A stretch of DNA of 20,772 bases, from NCBI GenBank assembly GCA_002361365.1, contig DEST01000050.1, forward strand, positions 1 to 20,772, given 5' to 3'. The position numbers were made by a program, and so were the translations under genes. A model generated the notes under the pieces. It saw nothing but the letters and a program-made list of their open reading frames with translations, searched no databases and had not been told where the DNA came from. The stretch is from Alphaproteobacteria bacterium UBA3307. GTDB lineage: Bacteria > Pseudomonadota > Alphaproteobacteria > RF32 > CAG-239. Positions 15,013 to 20,772 of the stretch are shown in pieces; within the stretch, counting starts at the first letter, position 1; each line of letters opens with the position of its first letter.

Positions 15013-15363
15013 GTGACAAACAAAAAAGAAAATAATGCCATTTTGAAAATTATCACTGATTCGCTTGAAGATATGAAAGCTGAAGACGTTGTTGTGATAG
15101 ATTTGGAAGGCAAAACCTCGATTGCCAGTTATATGGTGGTGGCCAGCGGTAATTCGAATCGCCACGTTGCCTCTATTGCGCAAAAAATTGCAGATAATTT
15201 GAAGGCCAACGGCCATAAAAGCACTTCCGAAGGTGAAGAACGCGCCGATTGGGTGCTTATCGATGCCTTTGATGTGATTGTGCATATTTTCCGTCCGGAA
15301 GTACGAGAATTTTATAACCTCGAGAAAATGTGGCAATCTGCAGCTAATTTAAGAGAAAAATAA
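15013..15363 (+). CDS. rsfS: RsfS, ribosomal silencing factor
   Basis: RsfS binds L14 on the 50S subunit and blocks joining with 30S when nutrients are scarce. The 116-residue product has the family core: KAEDVVVIDLEGKTSIASYMVVASGNSNRH, read in two parts at 18-33 and 34-47, then EGEERADWVLIDAFDVIVHIF near 76-96, and the terminal YNLEKMW. The start is GTG at 15013, supported by AAGGAG 8 nt upstream; no ATG fits as well. It follows obgE by 20 nt and precedes rlmH by 4 nt. Confidence 0.95.
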   Translation: MTNKKENNAILKIITDSLEDMKAEDVVVIDLEGKTSIASYMVVASGNSNRHVASIAQKIADNLKANGHKSTSEGEERADWVLIDAFDVIVHIFRPEVREFYNLEKMWQSAANLREK

Positions 15364-15367
15364 AGCG

Positions 15368-15808
15368 ATGAAAGCCACAATTATCGCCATCGGTAAATGC
15401 AAAAAAAACGCACCGGAAGCAACAATTATTGCTGAATATATCAAACGTTCCTGTTGGGATATCGTAATTAAAGAGCAAGACAATTCTAATCAAGAAAACG
15501 AGGCAAAATTTTTGCAAAATGCAATTCCGCACGGAGCAAAAGTCATTGTTTTGGACGAACGCGGAGTTAATATTTCAAGTATCGAACTGGCGGCAAAAGT
15601 TGAAAATTGGCTCAACAACGACTGTTCGGAAATTTGTTTTTTAATCGGCGGTGCTGACGGACACTTACAATCCACTCGTGACAAAGCAGACCTTATTCTC
15701 TCTTTTGGCAAGCTCACTTTGCCGCATATTTTGATGCGTGCGGTATTATGCGAACAAATTTATCGCATTCAGACGATAATAAATCACCACCCCTATCACC
15801 GCGAATAA
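15368..15808 (+). CDS. rlmH: RlmH, 23S rRNA pseudouridine-1915 N3-methyltransferase
   Basis: RlmH is a SPOUT-fold methyltransferase that modifies the inter-subunit helix 69 of assembled 70S ribosomes. The product is 146 residues (family about 150). It starts MKATIIAIGKCKK, has LDERG at 62-66, the SAM-binding knot FLIGGADGH (91-99), LSFGKLTLPHILMR near 109-122 and the conserved terminal YHRE. The rsfS-rlmH order is a common bacterial pair. No terminator was recognised after it. Confidence 0.95.
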   Translation: MKATIIAIGKCKKNAPEATIIAEYIKRSCWDIVIKEQDNSNQENEAKFLQNAIPHGAKVIVLDERGVNISSIELAAKVENWLNNDCSEICFLIGGADGHLQSTRDKADLILSFGKLTLPHILMRAVLCEQIYRIQTIINHHPYHRE

Positions 15809-15833
15809 AATTATTGCAACTGCAACATAAAAC

Positions 15834-15862
15834 TTGAAAAATATTTTTTTGCGGTTTAAATA
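15834..15862 (+). promoter_or_regulatory. Candidate promoter of the suf/suc-like operon
   Basis: TTGAAA (15834-15839), a 17-nt spacer and TAAATA (15857-15862) precede the sufS ATG by about 24 nt. The 77-nt gap between rlmH and sufS is the only sizeable one on this strand up to the window end, which supports an operon start here. No recognisable IscR or Fur box was made out. Confidence 0.4.
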
Positions 15863-15885
15863 TAGGCAATTGTTGAGGATTCGCT

Positions 15886-17109
15886 ATGTATGACGTTTAT
15901 CAAATAAAAAAAGATTTTCCTGTTTTATCTGCACTGGTTGAGGGTAAACCGGTTGCATATTTAGATTCGGCAGCCTCGGCACAAAAACCATATTGCGTAC
16001 TTGAGGCAATGAATCATATATATAAAACCGCCTACGCTAATCCGCACCGTGGCACATACTATTTTGCCGATGCCATCACAACCGCCTATGAACAAGCACG
16101 CGAAACCGTGTGTCAATTTTTAAATGCCCGCAATTCAAAAGAGATTGTATTTACGCGCAACGCTACCGAGTCAATAAATTTGGTAGCGGCAACTTGGGCA
16201 CGACAAAACATCGGCAAAGGAGATGAAATTCTGATTTCCGAAGCCGAACATCACGCCAATTTGGTGCCGTGGCAACAAATCTGTTCTCAACAAGGTGCTA
16301 AACTGGTGGTATTTCCGGTTTCAGATAACGGAGAATATATACCTGAAGAATTTGCAACTCGCTTAAACGATAAGACAAAGTTGGTTGCTGTTACGGCAAT
16401 GTCTAACGTTTTAGGTACTGTTTTCCCGATTAAGGAAATTACTTCTGCTGCCCATATTGCCGGTGCAAAAGTCTTGATTGACGCGTGTCAATATGCGGTG
16501 CATTGCCCACTTGACGTACAAGATATTGATTGCGATTTTGCCGCATTTTCCGGTCATAAAACTTATGGCCCTACCGGTATCGGCGTTTTATACGGTAAGT
16601 CAGAAATTTTGGAAAATATGCCTCCTTATCAGTTTGGCGGTGATATGGTTGATAACGTTACCTTTGAACACACAACCTTTGCCGATATTCCGGCACGTTT
16701 TGAAGCCGGCACACCGGCGTCTGTACAAGCTGTCGGTATGGCAAGAGGGCTGAAGTATATACTCGACCTCGGATTTGATAATATACTGCAACACGAAAAA
16801 GAACTAATCAAATACGCAACTTCTCGCCTTTTGGAAGTACCGCAACTTAAAATCATCGGCACAGCACAAAACAAAGGCGGCGTATTTAGTTTTGCCGTCG
16901 GTAATATTCATCCGCAAGACCTTGCATTTGTTCTAAACAAAGAAAACGTAGCGATTCGTATTGGGCATCACTGCGCTCAGCCTATTGTAAACCGTATGGG
17001 ATATCAATCGCTTGCCCGTGCCTCTCTTGGCTTGTACACCACCAAAGAAGATATAGATGCCCTGATAAATGCCTTATTGAAAGCTGAAAATTTTTTTAGA
17101 GAAAGATAA
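15886..17109 (+). CDS. sufS: SufS, cysteine desulfurase (class II, PLP-dependent)
   Basis: SufS takes sulfur from cysteine as a persulfide for Fe-S cluster assembly. The product is 407 residues, the usual length. Landmarks are YLDSAASAQKP (25-35), HRGTYYFADAIT near 54-65, EAEHHANLVPWQ (119-130), the PLP lysine Lys225 in FSGHKTYGPTGIG, FEAGTP (272-277), and the catalytic Cys363 in RIGHHCAQP, which is typical of SufS rather than IscS. The motif IDACQ at 198-202 is also SufS-like. Its stop overlaps the next start by one base (TAATG). The scaffold genes sufBCD are not in the window. Confidence 0.95.
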   Translation: MYDVYQIKKDFPVLSALVEGKPVAYLDSAASAQKPYCVLEAMNHIYKTAYANPHRGTYYFADAITTAYEQARETVCQFLNARNSKEIVFTRNATESINLVAATWARQNIGKGDEILISEAEHHANLVPWQQICSQQGAKLVVFPVSDNGEYIPEEFATRLNDKTKLVAVTAMSNVLGTVFPIKEITSAAHIAGAKVLIDACQYAVHCPLDVQDIDCDFAAFSGHKTYGPTGIGVLYGKSEILENMPPYQFGGDMVDNVTFEHTTFADIPARFEAGTPASVQAVGMARGLKYILDLGFDNILQHEKELIKYATSRLLEVPQLKIIGTAQNKGGVFSFAVGNIHPQDLAFVLNKENVAIRIGHHCAQPIVNRMGYQSLARASLGLYTTKEDIDALINALLKAENFFRER

Positions 17110-17597
17110 TGGAAAACGAAACCGCAAAAGACTTATTGCCGGAATCTTTACCGGCTGAAGAAAACAACATAGGAGCAACCGAAAGTCGCTTGCTACAGGC
17201 AATGAGTGTTGACGATTTGTCATCTGCAGCACAACCGGAAGAACTGCCGGAATTTATAGCTTATGCCGGAACAGAGCTTTCGACCGATATTGAAAAAGCA
17301 AAAATGATTGATATTGTCGATTCGATTCGCCTTGTTTCAGATCCGGAAATTCCCATAAATGTTTATGATATGGGACTTATTTATAAAATAGAGCAAAAAG
17401 ACACCGGAGATATTTATATTGAAATGACTCTGACTGCTCCTACTTGCCCGATTGCCGGAGTGTTGCCGCAACAAGTTGCCGATGCCGTTGCCGGAGTTGT
17501 CGGGGTTGGCAAAGTAGAAGTAAAATTAGTGTGGGAACCGGCATGGACACCGGATAAGATGACAGATGAAGCCAAAGAGATGTTGGAGTTATTATGA
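17109..17597 (+). CDS. sufT: SufT/MIP18-family Fe-S assembly protein with N-terminal extension
   Basis: The product is 162 residues. Residues about 65-162 are a MIP18 (DUF59) domain: SDPEIPINVYDMGLIY (77-92), then TLTAPTCPIAGVLPQQV with Cys113, and the C-terminal VWEPAWTPDKMTDEAK (141-156). Members of this family help in maturation or carriage of Fe-S clusters and are common in Suf operons. Residues 1-60 are an acidic, probably disordered extension not usual in the shortest members. Translation is coupled on both sides: one-base overlap with sufS and 4-base overlap with sufE. Confidence 0.9.
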   Translation: MENETAKDLLPESLPAEENNIGATESRLLQAMSVDDLSSAAQPEELPEFIAYAGTELSTDIEKAKMIDIVDSIRLVSDPEIPINVYDMGLIYKIEQKDTGDIYIEMTLTAPTCPIAGVLPQQVADAVAGVVGVGKVEVKLVWEPAWTPDKMTDEAKEMLELL

Positions 17598-17995
17598 TGG
17601 ACATTGCAGAACTTATAGATAATTTTTCTTTTTTTGAAAATTGGGAAGAAAAATATCAGTATGTCATCGATTTGGGGCGCAAACTCGAACCGCTTGACGA
17701 TTCGTATAAAACCGATATCTGGAAAGTAAAAGGCTGCCAATCCCAAGTATGGTTGGTACCGCAAATCACTGATGGAATTTTTCATTTTATGGGAGACAGC
17801 GATGCTATTTTGGTGCGCGGAATTATTGCCATAGTATTTACCATATACAACGACAAAACCGCCGAACAAATAAAAAATGTTGATATTACAAAAATTTTTG
17901 CTAAACTCGGCTTAGAGGAAAATTTAACTCCGAGTCGCCGTAACGGTATGATGTCTATGGTAGCCAAAATCAGAGAATATGCCGAACACCAATAG
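17594..17995 (+). CDS. sufE: SufE, sulfur acceptor for SufS
   Basis: SufE accepts the persulfide from SufS and passes it on to the scaffold. The product is 133 residues. The active site is Cys48 in VKGCQSQVW (45-53), the invariant SufE motif, preceded by WEEKYQYVIDLGRKL (17-31). The C-terminal half has LGLEENLTPSRRNGM near 107-121. The start is an ATGATG doublet overlapping the sufT stop. sufS and sufE in one operon fit their direct partnership. Confidence 0.95.
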   Translation: MMDIAELIDNFSFFENWEEKYQYVIDLGRKLEPLDDSYKTDIWKVKGCQSQVWLVPQITDGIFHFMGDSDAILVRGIIAIVFTIYNDKTAEQIKNVDITKIFAKLGLEENLTPSRRNGMMSMVAKIREYAEHQ

Positions 17996-18004
17996 AGGAT
18001 ATCA

Positions 18005-19207
18005 ATGAACGTTCACGAATATCAGGCAAAAAAAGTTCTAGCACAATACGGAATTGCTATACCTAGAGGTGGTATTGCCTATACTCCGAGTGAGGCTAAA
18101 CGCGTTGCGCAAAAGCTTTCTTCTCGCGGACCGTGGATGCTCAAAGCACAAATTCAGGCCGGCGCTCGCGCTACCGGACACTTTATTGACCACGATGCCG
18201 GTGGCAAAGGCGGAATCCGACAAGTTACTCAAATCAGCAATATTCCGTATGAGGCCTCACAAATGCTTAACAATCGGCTTGTTACCGAGCAAACAGATAA
18301 TAAAGGCCGTTTGGTCACAAAAGTTTATGTTGAAACTTGCGAAGATGCCAAACATTTGTTTTATGCCGGAATGGTTATAGATAGCTCTATTCCGTCCATT
18401 GCATTACTAATCTCCGACAACACGGATAAAAATATTGTACAGCTCGCACAACAGCATAAAGAAAAAATATTGCGGCTTGATTTACAATATAATAGCGGTA
18501 TCAGTGATGAGCAAATTTATCAAATTCTTGATTTTTTATCGCTGGATAAAACATATTTACGCAGTTTTCACGATTTTTTCGGTAAATTGCTGTTTACATT
18601 TATCAACCTAGATGCACAAATGATAGAAATCAATCCGGTCGGCATTATGCCGGAAAAAAAACTGATTGCACTTGATGCCAAAATAAACTTTGATGATAAC
18701 GCGCTGTTCCGACATCCGGATATTGTGCTGATGCACGAAGATTTTGAAGAAGAAACCCGGCACCGCAAAGCTAAACGTTGCGGTTTTCAATATCACGAAT
18801 TTTCCGGCAACATCGGTTGTATTGTCAATGGCGGGGGTTTGGCTTTGGAAGCAATGGACATCATCAAATCCAAAGGTTTTGAAACCGCCTGTTCTCTCAA
18901 CGTAAAAGGCGGTGTTGATAAAGATAAAATCGCTGCCGGCATCAAAATCATTATGACCAATCCGCGCATAGAAGGAATTGTCATCAACATTATCGGCGGA
19001 TTTTTGCGCTGCAATCTGATTGCTGACGGTATTTTAGAAGCATACCAAGATGTAGGACTTATTGTGCCGTTGGTCGTGCGTTTTGAAGGCACCAACAAAG
19101 ACGAGGCCAAATCAATTTTGGAGCATTCCGGCTTGCAGGTAATGTTTGCCGAAAATATTGAGCAAGCCATTGAAAAACTCTTGGCAAAAATGGAGGTAAA
19201 CAACTAA
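18005..19207 (+). CDS. sucC: SucC-like protein, divergent succinyl-CoA synthetase beta subunit
   Basis: The product is 400 residues, the length of SucC (about 390), and begins MNVHEYQAKKVLAQYG as SucC does. It has an ATP-grasp-like domain, then LFTFINLDAQMIEINP (195-211) and ALDAKINFDDNALFRHPD (222-239), keeping the metal-ligand positions Asn210 and Asp224. The ligase domain reads GCIVNGGGLALEAMD (271-285). Many normally invariant positions differ. The nucleotide loop usually read as CQVHAGGRGKAGG is AQIQAGARATGHF (48-60), followed by an insertion. FLDVGGGA is SLNVKGGVD (297-305), and NIFGGIVRCD is NIIGGFLRCN (328-337). These changes point to altered or lost nucleotide use. It follows sufE by 9 nt and shares one base with the SucD-like start. 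The frame is intact, so it is unlikely to be a pseudogene. The symbol reflects homology, not proven activity. Confidence 0.8.
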   Translation: MNVHEYQAKKVLAQYGIAIPRGGIAYTPSEAKRVAQKLSSRGPWMLKAQIQAGARATGHFIDHDAGGKGGIRQVTQISNIPYEASQMLNNRLVTEQTDNKGRLVTKVYVETCEDAKHLFYAGMVIDSSIPSIALLISDNTDKNIVQLAQQHKEKILRLDLQYNSGISDEQIYQILDFLSLDKTYLRSFHDFFGKLLFTFINLDAQMIEINPVGIMPEKKLIALDAKINFDDNALFRHPDIVLMHEDFEEETRHRKAKRCGFQYHEFSGNIGCIVNGGGLALEAMDIIKSKGFETACSLNVKGGVDKDKIAAGIKIIMTNPRIEGIVINIIGGFLRCNLIADGILEAYQDVGLIVPLVVRFEGTNKDEAKSILEHSGLQVMFAENIEQAIEKLLAKMEVNN

Positions 19208-20079
19208 TGTCCATTCTGGCCGACAAAAACAGCCGCGTACTTATTCAAGGTATAACTGGGACTCAAGCATCTTTTCACGTTAAACGTTCGCTTGAAACCG
19301 GCACCAATGTCGTTGCCGGCACTTCTCCTAATCACGGCGGAGAAGAACATTTGGGGATTCCGGTTTTTGATAATGTTTATGAAGCCACACGCAAATTTTC
19401 GTTTGATACCAGTGTATTATTTGTACCGGCAATGTCTGTAAAAAATGCCGTACGCGAAGCGGTTGAAGCTGAAATAAAGCTGATTATTTCAATTGCTGCC
19501 GGAGTTCCGGTTCATGATATGCTGGAAATTCGTAATATTCTCAAAGGCTCAAAAACGCTGATGATAGGTCCAAACACTCCAGGAGTAATCACTCCGCAAG
19601 AAGCGCGCTTAGGTATTTTTCCGGATAATATTCACCAAAAAGGCTGTATCGGCATTATTTCACGCTCGTCTACCTTAACTTATGAGGCAGTTTTGCAAAC
19701 CAACGCCGCCGGTTTGGGACAATCTACCGTTATTGGTTTGGGAGATGATTTAATAATCGGTACTGATTTTCGCGAATTAATCCGCCGTTTTATGGAAGAT
19801 GACGAAACTAAAGCCGTGGTCCTAGTAGGCAAGGCCGATAATTCGTACGAACAACAAGCCGCTGAATATTATGCCTCTTTACCACACAAAAAACCGGTAA
19901 TTGCTTTTATTGCCGGAGAAGCATTGCCGTTCGGACATACAATGGGCTATGCGGCAGATATTATCACCCGCGGACGCATCACCGTCAGCGACAAGAAAAA
20001 GATTATGCGCAACGCCGGTATTTATGTTGCAGACCAAATGACAGATGTCAGCAAAATTTTATCTGAGCTTAATTTATAA
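19207..20079 (+). CDS. sucD: SucD-like protein, divergent succinyl-CoA synthetase alpha subunit lacking the catalytic His
   Basis: The product is 290 residues, full length for SucD. The N-terminal CoA-binding Rossmann domain is recognisable (GITGTQASFH at 15-24, GGEEHLGIPVF at 44-54, MIGPNTPGVITP at 119-130). In SucD the phosphorylated His lies in RMGHAGAI; here the segment is TMGYAADI (245-252), so Tyr248 (codon TAT at 19948) replaces it. Other active-site wording is altered too: GPNCPG to GPNTPG (Thr124), TEGIP to AAGVP (98-101), SRSGTLTYE to SRSSTLTYE (152-160), GGDP to GDDL (179-182), and the His-contacting Glu in GEIGG to Lys209 in GKADN. His244 lies four residues before Tyr248. The protein probably still folds and may bind CoA, but classical phospho-His catalysis is not expected. 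Both neighbours overlap by one base. Confidence 0.82.
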   Translation: MSILADKNSRVLIQGITGTQASFHVKRSLETGTNVVAGTSPNHGGEEHLGIPVFDNVYEATRKFSFDTSVLFVPAMSVKNAVREAVEAEIKLIISIAAGVPVHDMLEIRNILKGSKTLMIGPNTPGVITPQEARLGIFPDNIHQKGCIGIISRSSTLTYEAVLQTNAAGLGQSTVIGLGDDLIIGTDFRELIRRFMEDDETKAVVLVGKADNSYEQQAAEYYASLPHKKPVIAFIAGEALPFGHTMGYAADIITRGRITVSDKKKIMRNAGIYVADQMTDVSKILSELNL

Positions 20080-20772
20080 TGTTATTATTGCAACAAATTA
20101 TCAATCTACTCTTACCGCCGCGTTGCATAAAGTGCGGTAAAATATTGAGTTCTCGCAATAGGTTATGTGCCGAATGTTTTAATAAAATCCGCTTTATCAG
20201 TGCTCCGATGTGTTATTGTTGCGGACGCCCGTTTACCGGTACCGTAGGAGTAAAATTTGCAACAAAACAATTATGTGGAGAATGCCTTAAACAACAGAAA
20301 TATTTATTCAAATTTAAGCGCTCAGCATTTATTTATGATGACGAATCCAAAAATTTGATTCTTGATTTAAAATTTCGCGACAAAACAGCTTACGCCTCTG
20401 CTTTAGCTGATTTTTTATATGCTGCCGGCACTGATATCTGGAAAGAAAAACCTGATTTACTTATACCGGTGCCGATACATCGTTGGCGCTTGCTGAGCCG
20501 TCGCTATAATCAATGCGCCCTACTGGCACATCCGTTAGCTCAAAAAACCAATATTCCGGTAGATTGCCGGTCTTTGGTTCGTTTACAAAATACCATTCCG
20601 CAAGTTAAACTTTCCGGCAATGCCAGACGGAGCAATCTCAAACACGCATTTGCGGTTAAATATCCGCAAAATATTAAAGGCAAAAAAATTGTGTTGATAG
20701 ACGATGTATCTACAACCGGCTCGACCTTAAACGAATGCGCCAAAGTTTTGCGCAAAGCCGGTGCGACTGAAG
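20079..20772 (+). CDS. comF: ComF-family phosphoribosyltransferase-like protein (3' end cut by window edge)
   Basis: The frame is open from an ATG at 20079, sharing one base with the preceding stop, to the window end (231 codons). The N-terminus is a double zinc-finger region: CIKCG (16-20), CAEC (30-33), CYCCG (45-49), CGEC (66-69). A phosphoribosyltransferase domain follows, with IPVPIHRWRLLSRRYNQ (129-145) and the PRPP loop VLIDDVSTTGST (205-216). ComF proteins act in DNA uptake in competent bacteria, but many homologues, including the alphaproteobacterial ones, have no proven role. Only the last few residues should be missing. Confidence 0.92.
   Translation, partial: MLLLQQIINLLLPPRCIKCGKILSSRNRLCAECFNKIRFISAPMCYCCGRPFTGTVGVKFATKQLCGECLKQQKYLFKFKRSAFIYDDESKNLILDLKFRDKTAYASALADFLYAAGTDIWKEKPDLLIPVPIHRWRLLSRRYNQCALLAHPLAQKTNIPVDCRSLVRLQNTIPQVKLSGNARRSNLKHAFAVKYPQNIKGKKIVLIDDVSTTGSTLNECAKVLRKAGATE

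Noticed and set aside
18005..20079. The SucC/SucD-like genes as pseudogenes of a degraded succinyl-CoA synthetase
   Set aside because: Both are full length without frameshift or stop, keep start-stop coupling, and the changes concentrate at active-site positions rather than being scattered as in decay.
18005..20079. Malate-CoA ligase (MtkAB) or ATP-citrate lyase instead of a SucCD relative
   Set aside because: Those enzymes, as known, also use the phosphorylated His that is missing here, and the N-terminal wording is closest to SucC and SucD.

Overview
The window reads as a piece of an alphaproteobacterial chromosome of fairly low GC (low 40s % by eye), probably from an uncultured, anaerobic and perhaps host- or gut-associated lineage. 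The Gram-negative envelope genes (lpxC, bamD, an outer-membrane barrel), the lpxC-bamD adjacency and the RNase P RNA type point to Proteobacteria. HydE, the radical-SAM maturase of [FeFe] hydrogenase, points to hydrogen metabolism under anoxia. The lineage is inferred from gene content and protein wording, not from a database search.

Layout. Positions 1-2272 (minus strand): the RNase P RNA gene rnpB, then lpxC only 25 nt downstream, then bamD (its 3' end runs off the window and carries a 40-residue tandem repeat). 2404-5300 (plus): an outer-membrane barrel protein with its own terminator, glmM, and two small membrane proteins that look like distant paralogues. 5411-5920 (minus): a small membrane protein built from two similar halves, with holin-like wording. 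6053-9190 (plus): a pair of short CHR-family (chromate-type) transporter subunits, a PfkB/adenosine-kinase-type sugar kinase, and hydE. 9235-12188 (minus): three tightly coupled glycosyltransferases of different folds, presumably for a surface glycan. 12349-13029 (minus): a type IV pilin-like protein. 13290-15808 (plus): a ribosome and translation block rplU-rpmA-obgE-rsfS-rlmH. 15886-20772 (plus): sufS-sufT-sufE followed, in the same apparently coupled operon, by a SucC-like and a SucD-like gene and by comF (cut by the window end).

The most unusual item is the SucC/SucD-like pair at 18005-20079. The fold-defining sequence is retained over about 690 intact codons. However, the SucD-like subunit has Tyr where succinyl-CoA synthetase has the phosphorylated catalytic His, and several neighbouring active-site residues are changed together in both subunits. 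Its place inside a Suf-type Fe-S operon, joined to comF by start-stop overlaps, makes a repurposed or non-canonical acyl-CoA ligase-like complex a reasonable hypothesis. Other points worth a second look are rnpB directly upstream of lpxC with no visible terminator, the solitary hydE, the duplicated holin-like protein, the BamD C-terminal repeats, and a pilin with Arg at the position after the predicted cleavage site.

Coding density is high. No tRNA, rRNA, IS element, CRISPR array or integrase was seen, and no gene-free stretch exceeds about 300 bases once rnpB is counted.
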